Positions 1 through 8,780 of a DNA stretch of 64,000 nt are shown here, piece by piece. The DNA is from Streptomyces roseifaciens. Lineage in GTDB: Bacteria; Actinomycetota; Actinomycetes; Streptomycetales; Streptomycetaceae. Both the position numbers and the translations under genes were made by a program. Each line of letters starts with the position of its first letter. The stretch's first letter is position 1. The stretch spans positions 496,001 to 560,000 of the forward strand of contig NZ_LNBE01000003.1 in the NCBI RefSeq assembly GCF_001445655.1, read 5' to 3'. The notes under the pieces are model-generated. The model was not told where the DNA came from, searched no databases, and saw only the letters and a program-made list of their open reading frames with translations.

Positions 1-1017
1 CCGCTGGCCCTGGACGGCGACTCGGGTGCGCTCCATGAGCTGCTGCAAAATCCCACGGTAACTAGTGAAGATATATTGCCACTGGCGCATGCCGCCATTG
101 ATGCTATCTCGCTGTGTGACACTATGGGGCTCGGCTGGATGCTCATCGAGTTTTATCATCACGAATCCCTGAAAGCGCGTCTCGTGGATCGAATCAGTCG
201 AAGCCCGCATGATTTGAGGATCGGTCCCCCTATTGATATGGGGCAGATCCTGGAGGAACTTGACGCGGCCCATCATGGTGAAGCCGTTCGAGTCTACTCC
301 CAAACCATTCGATCCCAGCTTGCGTCGATAGACGCGTCGGATTTCTGGTCATTTTCTGCGCTCTCAGGCGCCCTTCTTCGGTCGGAAGTCTGGGAGGCCA
401 ACGAAGTAGGAAGGGCCCTCGCGCGCTCCTATTTCCTAGGCCGCAAGATGGAGGTCACGAATCTCGCCTATTTTCTGGCGCATCTGACTGGCCACCTAGA
501 CAGCGACGCGGAGTTCATAGACGAGGTGCGGGCCGAGCTAAATTCGCGCATAGATGAAGTCGACGTCACAGAAGTCATCTCGCTTCATCCAGCGATTGTT
601 AACCTCTTCAATGCGGGCGAGGATGAACTCGGGAACATTCTGATCGCGCGTGCCTCCGAGGCCGTCGACACCATGATCCTGGGAAGCTCATATGCGCCAC
701 TGGAATTGATGGAACTGCTGTACGGGCGAGGGGACCTTGATACGCTTAAGCATCTTGCGTTGCGAATCGCCAAAGATTTTGATCCGATGCTGTCGCATGC
801 AGCCCTGACCTCTCTTATTCGCCTGCGTAAGGTGGAATGTCATGAGGCGTTCGCCATCATGGCCAAGCGCATGGCGACGACCGGGCCGGTTCTTCCGGTA
901 GCGGGCGCGGAAGACTTGGTGACCTTCTATGAACGGACAGGTCTAGCGGAACTTCGCGATGCCTATGCGACGCGCCTTCTCAATTTTCGACGCCACGAGG
1001 GGGCGGGAACTGTTTAG
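1..1017 (+). CDS. Hypothetical protein, 5'-truncated by window edge, low GC
   Basis: The frame is open from base 1 to the TAG at 1015-1017 with no stop, so this is the C-terminal 338 residues of a longer protein. I do not recognise a family. The translation is almost entirely amphipathic helix (for example LHELLQNP, FWSFSALSGALL, LAYFLAHLTG, LYGRGDLDTLKHLAL), which suggests stacked helical repeats of the HEAT/TPR kind. No catalytic motif or membrane segment is visible. Base composition is much lower in GC than the rest of the window and third codon positions are often A or T, which suggests horizontal acquisition. A hairpin follows the stop, then IS debris and an integrase, so it probably belongs to an integrated element. 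It could be the C-terminal repeat region of a larger sensor or defence protein, but nothing visible proves that. Confidence 0.7.
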   Translation, partial: PLALDGDSGALHELLQNPTVTSEDILPLAHAAIDAISLCDTMGLGWMLIEFYHHESLKARLVDRISRSPHDLRIGPPIDMGQILEELDAAHHGEAVRVYSQTIRSQLASIDASDFWSFSALSGALLRSEVWEANEVGRALARSYFLGRKMEVTNLAYFLAHLTGHLDSDAEFIDEVRAELNSRIDEVDVTEVISLHPAIVNLFNAGEDELGNILIARASEAVDTMILGSSYAPLELMELLYGRGDLDTLKHLALRIAKDFDPMLSHAALTSLIRLRKVECHEAFAIMAKRMATTGPVLPVAGAEDLVTFYERTGLAELRDAYATRLLNFRRHEGAGTV

Positions 1018-1062
1018 GGGGTGTTGTCTAGCGATCTTGAGTGCATCCTCCAGTACGGTTCA

Positions 1063-1080
1063 CCTCCGCCCGAGCGGAGG
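1063..1080 (+). terminator. Hairpin terminator of the low-GC gene
   Basis: A perfect 7-bp stem (CCTCCGC / GCGGAGG) with a 4-nt loop lies 45 bp after the stop codon of the low-GC gene. There is no T-tract, which is common for Streptomyces hairpin terminators. Confidence 0.5.
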
Positions 1081-1149
1081 GGGCCTGCCGCACGATGGGG
1101 TGACATCTGAACTAGCTTGCTCTGTGAGGAAGTTGGGAAGAATACCACT

Positions 1150-1715
1150 GTGCCCAAGCCTTATGCCGGAAGAGTCCCGCCAGGGTGTCGTCCGTGTCGC
1201 GCGGAACCGCGGCCCGGCGTGACGGTCGAGCAGCTGGCCGCCGACTTCGGAGTCCACGCCATGACGCTGTGGAAGTGGATGCGCCGCGCGGACATCGACG
1301 ACGGGGCAAAGCCCGGAACATCCAGTCAGGAGAGCGTGGAACCAAGGGAGACGCGTCGGTGGATCAAGCGGCCCTGAACAATGCTGTTGCCCGCCGCGAC
1401 AACGTCGCCGGGTGAATTGTCCACAGCGATCGCGGGTCGCAGTTTCGGTCAGGGAAGTTCGTCCGGGCCCTCGCCGGCCACCAGATAGCCGGTTCGATAG
1501 GGAGAGTCGGGGCGGCAGGCGACAACGAAGTCATGGAGTCGTAGAAGAACGTCCTCGATCGCCGAGAGTGGGCCACCCGTGAGGAACTACGAATCGCGAT
1601 CGTGACCTGGGCCGAGAGGAAGTATCACCGACGCCGCAGACAAGCCTTGTTCGGTCGGATGACCCCTGTCGAGTTCGAGATTGTTATGACTACACCGGCC
1701 CTCCGGGCTACGTGA
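1150..1715 (+). pseudogene. Degenerate IS3-family transposase remnant (orfA/orfB joined by deletion)
   Basis: The pieces match the IS3-type two-ORF transposase. The orfA part has GVTVEQLAADFGVHAMTLW and KWMRRADIDDGAKPGTSS, the usual N-terminal HTH, but a frameshift lies near the start at 1150-1225. At about 1365-1372 the orfA frame ends and the sequence jumps into late orfB: ALNNAVARRDNVAG, a TGA stop, IVHSDRGSQFR, then ATREELRIAIVTWAERKYHRR and MTPVEFE to a stop at 1713-1715. Most of the catalytic core between them is missing, and a second in-frame stop replaces the FFSLLQ-like segment. The element cannot encode a working transposase. I did not identify its terminal inverted repeats. Confidence 0.8.
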
Positions 1716-1805
1716 CCACACCTGTCACCCAACCCTGCAGCAGACCCGTGGTCGATATGGCAGGGGTGGGCAAGGTCTCGTTCTGCAGGGCGATACATAG
1801 CAGGT

Positions 1806-1832
1806 GATCCCCGGTTACCGAAACCGGGGATC
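1806..1832. terminator. Strong 11-bp hairpin upstream of the integrase
   Basis: GATCCCCGGTT and AACCGGGGATC form a perfect 11-bp stem with a 5-nt loop. It lies in the roughly 300-bp non-coding stretch between the IS remnant and the integrase, in which I see no gene. It could be a terminator that insulates the integrase, or part of an attachment or regulatory structure. Confidence 0.5.
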
Positions 1833-2019
1833 GTCCCGATGATTGAGGGTGTTCACACTCGGCTGTGCTTGCCAGCGGAGCCGGGGTGAATGAAGCAGAC
1901 AACGCTGCAAACCCCGGACGAGGAGAGTGCTGTTGTCTGCTGCCCTGATGACCGTGGTGCCCTTCGCTGAAAGACAGCGTCGGCACTGCCGATGTGGAGT
2001 TTCCACGCCCTCAAGGAGA

Positions 2020-3231
2020 GTGAACATCCTGTCTCAACCGATCAAGAAGCTGCCGCCGAACGCGAAGGGCCAGGTCCGGTACCGGTTTGTGGTTGACGTC
2101 GGGACCGACCCGGCCACCGGGAAGCGCAAGCAGCTGACCCGTACCCTCGGCACGCTCAGGGAGGCGAAGGCCGAGTACGCACGTATCACGGTCCGTCGCC
2201 ACGAAGGGGCGCTCGTGCCACGCAACAAGATGACCGTGAACGAGTGGCTCGACCAGTGGCTCGCCAAGAAGGCGGAAGACCTGGAAGAGACCACGATCTC
2301 CACCTACAGGGTGACCCTGGACCGTGTCCGAGGCAGGCTTGGGCATATCCGGCTCCAAGAGCTCACCGAGGACGATGCCGAGGCGTGGATGCTGTGGGCG
2401 CTGCGGGAGGGCCGCGTACGTGCCACGAAGGCCGGTCCCGGTCTTGGGGTTACCTCGGTAGAGATGTCCCTCACGAGGCTGAAGGAAGCCCTCAACCGGG
2501 CCGTGGCGCGGCGCCTGGTCGCGGTGAATGTGGCCCAGGAGGTCAGGATCCCCCGAAAGGTGTGCAAGGCGGAGCGGCAGGCGAAGGCCGAGGTGCCGCC
2601 CTGGAGTGTCGCGGAGGTCCATGCCTTCGTACGCGCGGTGAGGGATCACCGGCTGTACGCCCCGCTCTGCCTGTCGTTGATGGGTCTGCGCCCGGCGGAG
2701 GTCTGCGGCATGCGTTGGGCCGATCTGGATTTGGAGCCAGCCACCCTGGCCGTTGCCAACACGCGCACGTTGATGGGGAACAAGACCGTGGTCGAGAAGG
2801 ATACGAAGTCGCTTACCGGGGAACGGGACCTCCCGCTGCCCGTTCTGGTCAAAGAGGCCCTCCGGAGCTTCAAGGGTACCCAGGCTGCTGAGAAGCGGGC
2901 GGCGGGGCAGGCGTACGAGGACAGCGGGTACGTGCTGCTGGACGAACTCGGGACGCCGCTCAATGTGCGGCAGTTGCGTGAGCAGGCGTACAAGGTCATG
3001 GCCGAGAACGCGCTGCGGCGGGTCCGTTTGTACGATGCCTGCGCCAGTTGCTTCACCTACCTGGCGAACAATGGGGTCCCTGATCATCTCCTCGCCCGTT
3101 GGGCGGGGCACACCGATGTGAGGACCACGAAGCGCTGGTACGTGAAGCCGGACGTGGAAGATCTTCGTGCGGCGGCGAATGCCTGGAGTGGTCTCACCGG
3201 TCTCCCGACCCCTGTGGTGAGAGAGGTGTGA
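2020..3231 (+). CDS. Tyrosine-type site-specific integrase, probably inactive
   Basis: Phage or integrative-element type integrase of about 400 residues. An N-terminal arm-binding region (KGQVRYRFVVDVG) is followed by a SAM-like core-binding domain and a C-terminal catalytic domain. Arg I lies in LMGLRPAEVCGMRW, and the C-terminal GHTDVRTTKRWY supplies the late His and the tyrosine nucleophile. The central H/Y-x-x-R box reads YDACASCFTYLA: codon 3040-3042 is TGC (Cys) where these enzymes have CGC (Arg II), so a single C-to-T change probably kills catalysis. An AAGGAG at 2013-2018 is only 1 nt from GTG 2020, whereas the in-frame CTG at 2029 has a better 10-nt spacing, so the true start may be 2029. 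No excisionase or other phage gene is visible. Confidence 0.85.
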   Translation: MNILSQPIKKLPPNAKGQVRYRFVVDVGTDPATGKRKQLTRTLGTLREAKAEYARITVRRHEGALVPRNKMTVNEWLDQWLAKKAEDLEETTISTYRVTLDRVRGRLGHIRLQELTEDDAEAWMLWALREGRVRATKAGPGLGVTSVEMSLTRLKEALNRAVARRLVAVNVAQEVRIPRKVCKAERQAKAEVPPWSVAEVHAFVRAVRDHRLYAPLCLSLMGLRPAEVCGMRWADLDLEPATLAVANTRTLMGNKTVVEKDTKSLTGERDLPLPVLVKEALRSFKGTQAAEKRAAGQAYEDSGYVLLDELGTPLNVRQLREQAYKVMAENALRRVRLYDACASCFTYLANNGVPDHLLARWAGHTDVRTTKRWYVKPDVEDLRAAANAWSGLTGLPTPVVREV

Positions 3232-3251
3232 GACGTGGGAGCCTGGGACGG

Positions 3252-5210
3252 GTGAGCGAGACGACGAAGACCCTGCAGCACCGCTTTGACGGGCCCGAAG
3301 ACGCACCAGTCCTGGTTCTGGGCCCCTCTCTGGGCACCACCTGGCACATGTGGGACCGCCAGATACCCGAGCTGACCCGGCACTGGCGGGTGCTCCGCTT
3401 CGACCTGCCCGGCCACGGTGGCGCCCCCGCCGCGCCCGCCGCCACCGTCGACGACCTCGGCGACCGGCTCGTCGCCACGCTCGACTCGCTCGGCGTCGAC
3501 CGCTTCGGCTACGCCGGCTGCTCCCTCAGCGCCGCCGTCGGCATCGACCTGGCCCTGCGCCACCCGCACCGGCTCGCCTCCCTCGCCCTCGTCGCCGCCT
3601 CCGCCCGCTACGGCACCGCCGACTCCTGGCGGCAGCGCGGCGCCGGGGTCCGCAGGGACGGCCTCGACCCCGTCGCCCGCTCCGCGCCCGAGCGCTGGTT
3701 CACCGCGAACTTCTCCGGCGCCCAGCCCGCCATCGTCGACTGGGCCGTACAGATGGTCGGCACCACCGACACGTACTCCTACATCGCCGCGTGCGACGCG
3801 CTGGCCGCCTTCGACGTACGGGCCGAGCTGACCCGCATCAGCGTGCCGACGCTGGTCATCGTCGGCGCCGAGGACACCACGACGCCGCCCGCCGACGCGC
3901 GCGTGCTGGTCGCGGGCATCCACGACGCGAAACTGGCCGTGGTGCCCGGTGCGTCGCACCTGGCCCCCGTGGAACAGCCGTCGGCGGTGACGGACCTGCT
4001 GGTCCGCCATTTCACGACGGCCTGGCAGATGTCGACGCAGCAGGGGCTGTCGGCGGTGACGGGGGCGTCTCCGACGCAGGGCACGGCGGGTGCGGCGGGG
4101 ACGACAGGGGCGGGAGGTCCGGCCGCCGGTGCACCCGGCGCGGGCTTCGGTGCCCCGGGGTCCGGCGCGGGCGGGGCTTTCGGCACGGGCGCGCCGTCCG
4201 GCGGCCCGGGAACCGGTACCGCTTCGGCCATGCCCCCGGGCACGGGTCAGGACGGCACGAACCCGGCCTTCGGCGCACCGGGCTCCGGTACGGGCGGCGC
4301 CTTCGGCGGCCCGGGTGCGGGCGCGGGCTTCGGCGCGCCGGGGGCCGCCGACACCGGCGCGACTCCGCCCGGTGCGGGCGCGGGCTTCGGCGCGCCGGGG
4401 GCGGGTTCCGCCGCTCCGGCTCCCGGCATGCCCGCCCCTGCGGGTCCCGGCGCTTCCGGGCCGGGTGGACCGGGGGCTTCCGGTACCGGGTTCGGCTCGG
4501 TGGGGCGGGGGCCTGGTGCCCAGGACGCCGCGGGTCCTGGAGCTTCCGGATCTGGTGCGGGTACCTCGGGATCTACGGGTACGGGTACGGGCGCGGGTGC
4601 CGGGCCGGTGGGGCAGGGGGCCGGTGCGTATGAGCCCGTAGGCAGCGGCGCTTCCGGTCCGGGCGCGCCCGGAGGGATACCCGGGCCGGCGCCGGCCGGT
4701 GGCGGGTTCGGGGCCGTGGGTCTGCCCGCTCCCGGGGCGGGGCTGCCCGGCATGGCCTTCGGCGCGCCCGGCGGCGGCTCGGCCGCCCCCGGCGCCGGCG
4801 CCCCGCGCGGGTTCGGGCCGCCCCCGGCGGACATGCACGGCCCCGCCGACGACCGCGAGCGCGGCGAGCGCATCCGCCGCGAGGTCCTCGGCGACGAGCC
4901 CGTCGACCGGGACGGCTTCACCGGCGACTTCCACGACCTCGTCACCCGCTCCGCCTGGGGCGGCGCCTGGTCCCGGCCCGGTCTCGACCGCCGTACCCGG
5001 GCCCTGATCACCCTGACCGCCCTCACGGCCCGCGGCCACGTCGACGAGATCGCCCCGTACACCCGCGGAGCGCTCCGCAGCGGCGTCACCCCCGACGAGA
5101 TCAAGGAGACGCTGCTGCACACGGCCGTCTACTGCGGCCTGCCGGCCGCGGGCGCCGCGTTCGCCGCCGCGCAGCGTGTCATCGCCGAGGAGGCGGGCTC
5201 CGGGGCGTAG
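3252..5210 (+). CDS. pcaL: PcaD-PcaC fusion: 3-oxoadipate enol-lactonase / 4-carboxymuconolactone decarboxylase
   Basis: Two consecutive steps of the protocatechuate branch of the beta-ketoadipate pathway on one 652-residue chain. Residues about 1-256 are an alpha/beta hydrolase: HRFDGPEDAPVLVLGPSLG, nucleophile region YAGCSLSAAVG (the elbow is GCSLS, not the usual GLSxG), acid in GAEDTTTPP, histidine in PGASHLAPVEQP. Residues about 528-652 are a carboxymuconolactone decarboxylase domain (GERIRREVLG, RTRALITLTALTARG, EIKETLLHTAVYCGLPAA). Between them lie about 270 residues of Gly/Ala/Pro/Phe low-complexity sequence with GAGFGAPG three times. Known PcaL fusions are about 400 residues, so the linker is unusual. 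GTG 3252 is chosen because it begins the conserved N-terminus. No other pca gene is in view. The integrase ends 20 bp upstream. Confidence 0.9.
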   Translation: MSETTKTLQHRFDGPEDAPVLVLGPSLGTTWHMWDRQIPELTRHWRVLRFDLPGHGGAPAAPAATVDDLGDRLVATLDSLGVDRFGYAGCSLSAAVGIDLALRHPHRLASLALVAASARYGTADSWRQRGAGVRRDGLDPVARSAPERWFTANFSGAQPAIVDWAVQMVGTTDTYSYIAACDALAAFDVRAELTRISVPTLVIVGAEDTTTPPADARVLVAGIHDAKLAVVPGASHLAPVEQPSAVTDLLVRHFTTAWQMSTQQGLSAVTGASPTQGTAGAAGTTGAGGPAAGAPGAGFGAPGSGAGGAFGTGAPSGGPGTGTASAMPPGTGQDGTNPAFGAPGSGTGGAFGGPGAGAGFGAPGAADTGATPPGAGAGFGAPGAGSAAPAPGMPAPAGPGASGPGGPGASGTGFGSVGRGPGAQDAAGPGASGSGAGTSGSTGTGTGAGAGPVGQGAGAYEPVGSGASGPGAPGGIPGPAPAGGGFGAVGLPAPGAGLPGMAFGAPGGGSAAPGAGAPRGFGPPPADMHGPADDRERGERIRREVLGDEPVDRDGFTGDFHDLVTRSAWGGAWSRPGLDRRTRALITLTALTARGHVDEIAPYTRGALRSGVTPDEIKETLLHTAVYCGLPAAGAAFAAAQRVIAEEAGSGA

Positions 5211-5236
5211 CAGCAGGGGCGTAGCAGTATGGGCCC

Positions 5237-5878
5237 ATGGAGCTGAAGCTGACGAAGAAGAGCCACGCGTGCGTCCGCCTGGAGAAGGACGGCCGCACGC
5301 TCGCCATCGACCCCGGGGCCTTCAGCGAGGCGGACGCGGCCGTCGGCGCCGACGCGATCCTCGTGACCCACGAGCACCCCGACCACTTCGCCGAGGACCG
5401 GCTGCGGGCCGCGCTGGAGGCGAACCCCGCGGCCGAGCTGTGGACGCTGCGCAGCGTCGCGGAGCAGATCGCCCCGGCCTTCCCGGGGCGGGTGCACACG
5501 GTGGGGGAGGGGGACGCCTTCACGGCGGCGGGTTTCGACGTGCAGGTGCACGGGCAGCTGCACGCCGTGATCCACCCGGACATCCCGCGGATCACGAACG
5601 TCGGCTATCTCGTGGACGGTTCGGTCTTCCACCCGGGCGACGCGCTGACGCTGCCGGACGTGCCGGTGGACACGCTGATGCTGCCGGTCATGGCGCCCTG
5701 GAACAAGATCTCGGAGGTCATCGACTACGTGCGGGAGCTGGCGCCGCGCCTCGCGATCGACATCCACGACGCGCTGCTCACCGACCTCGCGCGGCCGGTC
5801 TACGACCGGATGCTGACGCCCGCCCGGGTGGGTGCCGAGCACGCCAGGCTGGCGCCCGGGGAGACCGTGACCCTCTGA
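5237..5878 (+). CDS. MBL-fold metal-dependent hydrolase (UlaG-like)
   Basis: A 213-residue cytoplasmic metallo-beta-lactamase-fold protein. MELKLTKKSHACVRLEKDG and the following AIDPGAFS form the first strands, and VTHEHPDHF is the HxHxDH metal site. Later ligands are suggested by VHGQLHAVIH, VFHPGDALT and the C-terminal DIHDALL. Length and layout match the small UlaG/YtnP-like group common in actinobacteria, whose substrate is generally unknown. It starts 26 bp after pcaL on the same strand, so read-through is possible but a functional link is not evident. A beta-lactamase or lactonase role cannot be inferred from the fold. Confidence 0.85.
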   Translation: MELKLTKKSHACVRLEKDGRTLAIDPGAFSEADAAVGADAILVTHEHPDHFAEDRLRAALEANPAAELWTLRSVAEQIAPAFPGRVHTVGEGDAFTAAGFDVQVHGQLHAVIHPDIPRITNVGYLVDGSVFHPGDALTLPDVPVDTLMLPVMAPWNKISEVIDYVRELAPRLAIDIHDALLTDLARPVYDRMLTPARVGAEHARLAPGETVTL

Positions 5879-5917
5879 GGCACGAGGAATGTCGGACCCG
5901 GCCGTTAGGGTTGCTCC

Positions 5918-6697
5918 ATGCGCATCGCCACCTGGAACGTGAACTCGATCACCGCCCGTCTCCCGAGGCTGCTGGCCTGGCTGGAGAGCAGCGGCACGGA
6001 CGTGCTGTGCATACAGGAGACGAAGTGCGCGGAAGATGCCTTCCCGTTCGAGGAGCTCCGCGAGCTGGGCTACGAGGCCGCGGTGAACGCCACCGGCCGG
6101 TGGAACGGCGTGGCGATCGTCTCCCGGGTGGGCCTGGAGGACGTGGTGAGCGGTCTGCCGGGCGGCCCCGACTACGACGGCGGGCAGGAGCCCCGCGCGA
6201 TCTCGGCGACGTGCGGGGGCGTCCGCGTCTGGTCGGTCTACGTGCCCAACGGCCGGGAGGTCGGCCACGACCACTACGCGTACAAGCTCCGCTGGCTGGA
6301 GACCCTGCGGGACGCCGTCGCCGCCGATGCGGAGGGCGAGCGCCCGTTCGCCGTCCTCGGTGACTACAACATCGCCCCCACCGACGAGGACGTCTACGAC
6401 CCGGCCGTCTTCGAGGGTGCCACGCACGTCACCCCGGCCGAGCGGGCGGCGCTCGGCGCCCTGCGCGACCTGGGCCTGTCCGACGTCGTGCCGCGCCCGC
6501 TGAAGTACGACCGCCCGTACACGTACTGGGACTACCGCCAGCTGTGCTTCCCCAAGAACCGGGGCATGCGCATCGACCTCGTCTACGGCAACACCCCCTT
6601 CGTGAAGGCGAAGCAGGACGCGTTCGTCGACCGCGAGGAGCGCAAGGGCAAGGGCGCCTCGGACCACGCCCCGGTCGTCGTCGACCTGGACGTCTGA
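5918..6697 (+). CDS. xth: Exodeoxyribonuclease III
   Basis: A 259-residue member of the exonuclease III/AP endonuclease family, acting in base excision repair by cutting at abasic sites and removing 3' blocking groups. Landmarks in order: MRIATWNVNSITARL (Asn of the active site), CIQETKC (metal-binding Glu), the YVPNG region, LGDYNIAP (Asp/Asn pair), YRQLCFPKNRGMRIDLVYG, and the terminal KGASDHAPVVVDLDV with the catalytic Asp-His. The length is normal for the family. It begins 40 bp after the MBL gene and may share its transcript. Confidence 0.95.
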   Translation: MRIATWNVNSITARLPRLLAWLESSGTDVLCIQETKCAEDAFPFEELRELGYEAAVNATGRWNGVAIVSRVGLEDVVSGLPGGPDYDGGQEPRAISATCGGVRVWSVYVPNGREVGHDHYAYKLRWLETLRDAVAADAEGERPFAVLGDYNIAPTDEDVYDPAVFEGATHVTPAERAALGALRDLGLSDVVPRPLKYDRPYTYWDYRQLCFPKNRGMRIDLVYGNTPFVKAKQDAFVDREERKGKGASDHAPVVVDLDV

Positions 6698-6763
6698 GCC
6701 CGGGCGCCCCGCCCGCCGCGCTCTCCCGCCCGCGCCGCCGCGCACTGCCGGCGGCGGGCGTGG

Positions 6764-8632
6764 TCAGGTCAGCTGGCGCAGGTCGATCGCGTCGCTGAAC
6801 GCCTTCATGCCGGCGTCGTTGGGGTGCAGGTGGTCCCCGCCGTCGTAGGCCGGAAGCATCCGGTCCGGCTGCTGCGGGTCCCGGATGGCCGCGTCGAAGT
6901 CGAAGACGGCGTCGTACGTACCGCCGCCGGCCAGGATGTGCCGGTTGATGGCGGTGCGCTGGGCCTCGGCGTCCGGCGTGCAGTCGTAGAAGCCTCCGCA
7001 GGGCGCGATGGTGGCGGCGACGACCCGCAGCCCGCGCTCGTGGGCGCGCGCCGCGATCTCCTTGAGCCCGGCGATGACCTGCTCGGCCTTAGTGCCGGAC
7101 CGGATGTCGTTGACGCCCTCGAAGACGATGACCGTACGGGCCGAGGTCTGCGCCAGCACGTCCCGCTCCAGCCGGTGCTGGGCGCTGACGCCGCTCATGA
7201 TGGTGCTGGTCCCGTCGCCGGGGTAGCGGTCGGTCACCACGCGGTTGCCGGAGATCCCGTGGTTGAGGATCCCGAACCGCGGCACGCCGTGCTGCCCTCG
7301 CAGCCGCCGCGCCAGCAGGTCGGGCCAGCGGCCGTTGGCGCCGGGCGTCGACCGCTCGCCGTCGGTGATGGAGTCGCCCAGCGTCACCACGGACCCGGGC
7401 CCGTCCGCGACGTCCACGCCCGTCAGCAGCGGCCACGTGGCGAGCGTGCCGGTGTACGCGCCCGCGCCGCGCTCGCCCGTCCGGTCGCCGCTGCCGTCGC
7501 CGGTGAGGTAGGAGACCTGGCTGGTGTAGCTGTGCACGGGCACGGCCGGCACCGTGCCGGGCAGGTGGATGCTCACCAGCAGGTTGGTGTCCTCGGGCAC
7601 CCGGAAGCCCAGCGGGTCGCTGAACGCCTGGGCGCCGGCGGGGATCACCGTGCCCGGCCGCCCGCCGAAGGCCAGGGCCCGCGGCGCGCCGGCCGTGGCC
7701 GCGCCCTTGCCCTGCAGGGCGACGGTGGCGTGGCCGATCCGCACCGGGCGCGGCGCGAAGGTGTTCTCCAGCCGGATGCGCGTCGAGGGTCCGCCGGCGC
7801 TGCTGTGCACGACGAGCCGCAGCGTGCGGTCCGTCCACGGCCCGACGGCCGCGTAGCCGGAGGTGGAGGCGGCCCAGGTGCCGGTCCAGCCGCGGGAGCC
7901 GCCGCGCAGCGCGAGCGAGAACACGTGCAGGTCGCGCTCGGGCCCGGGATCCTGCGGCAGCACGACGGATTCGACGTCGCGGCCGGGCGCGAGCGGCACG
8001 GACACCGTGTACAGCCGGGTGGTCGCGGTCTTCCGCCCGCTGCCCGTGTTGAGGTGGGGGAGTCCGACGGCCTTCGTGGTCAGGAGGCCGCCGCGCCAGT
8101 CCGGTGCGGCCAGCCGGTAGGTGCTGCGCGAGCCGTCGCGGTAGCGCACCGTGCCGGTGCCGGCGGCGTCGCCGCCCGGCGCGCCCTTGGTCGTGCCGGC
8201 GACGAGGAACGTCAGGGCCTCCCCGCGGCCGCCGAGCCGGACGGCCTGGCCGGCGGCGCGGACGTTGTCGGGCTTCCCGGGGGCGGAGCGGGGCCAGTGC
8301 AGCCGGGCGCCGTCGAAGGCGAGTTCGCGGCCGGGCGTCCAGCCGGCGGCCGTGAGGTCCTGGGCGGAGAGGGAGTTGCCGGCGCCGTCGAAGTCGGCAC
8401 CGCCGGGGCGGGCGTCGTCGCTGACCCCCCGGTTGTCGAAGAGCCGCTCCAGCGGGAGCGGCTCTCTGTCGGGTTGCGCACCGGGTTGTGTGCCGGCGGC
8501 GAGCGCCGGAGTGTTTGCGGCAGCGACGGCGCAGGCGGCGCCCACGATCCCCACCGCGGCGGCCCGGGCCGCAGCCCGTGCCGCCGTCCACCGTCTGTGC
8601 CGTTTCCCGCCCGGTGTCTGCGTTCGGAGCAT
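6764..8632 (-). CDS. Secreted SGNH/GDSL-family hydrolase, large form
   Basis: A 622-residue secreted esterase-like protein. An N-terminal signal peptide (KRHRRWTAARAAARAAAVGIVGAACAVAAANTPALA) precedes a roughly 380-residue region that resembles the beta-rich front of large Streptomyces GDSL lipases, then the SGNH domain: block I VVTLGDSITDGERST, block II NHGISGNRVV, block III VFEGVNDIRSG, and terminal GGDHLHPNDAGMKAF carrying the catalytic Asp/His. ATG 8632 is chosen because GGAGG at 8643-8647 sits about 10 nt upstream; ATG 8641 is only 1 nt from that site. It probably hydrolyses esters outside the cell. The substrate cannot be told from sequence. Confidence 0.88.
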   Translation of the reverse strand: MLRTQTPGGKRHRRWTAARAAARAAAVGIVGAACAVAAANTPALAAGTQPGAQPDREPLPLERLFDNRGVSDDARPGGADFDGAGNSLSAQDLTAAGWTPGRELAFDGARLHWPRSAPGKPDNVRAAGQAVRLGGRGEALTFLVAGTTKGAPGGDAAGTGTVRYRDGSRSTYRLAAPDWRGGLLTTKAVGLPHLNTGSGRKTATTRLYTVSVPLAPGRDVESVVLPQDPGPERDLHVFSLALRGGSRGWTGTWAASTSGYAAVGPWTDRTLRLVVHSSAGGPSTRIRLENTFAPRPVRIGHATVALQGKGAATAGAPRALAFGGRPGTVIPAGAQAFSDPLGFRVPEDTNLLVSIHLPGTVPAVPVHSYTSQVSYLTGDGSGDRTGERGAGAYTGTLATWPLLTGVDVADGPGSVVTLGDSITDGERSTPGANGRWPDLLARRLRGQHGVPRFGILNHGISGNRVVTDRYPGDGTSTIMSGVSAQHRLERDVLAQTSARTVIVFEGVNDIRSGTKAEQVIAGLKEIAARAHERGLRVVAATIAPCGGFYDCTPDAEAQRTAINRHILAGGGTYDAVFDFDAAIRDPQQPDRMLPAYDGGDHLHPNDAGMKAFSDAIDLRQLT

Positions 8633-8780
8633 GTGTCTCATGCCTCCCTTGGTTCCCCGCTCGGTCAGTGGCTGCATGAAGCTAAGGAGACGCATGGGCA
8701 ACGTCAAGGAGGCCATCCGGTCACGTCGGGCGCCGCGCGCCTGTGGTGGGGCCATCCGTGCGAGTGCGATCCTGTCCGGT

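Noticed and set aside
3084..5120. Minus-strand 678-codon open frame opposite pcaL
   Set aside because: Low-complexity Arg/Gly/Ala translation antisense to two recognisable domains; no family features.
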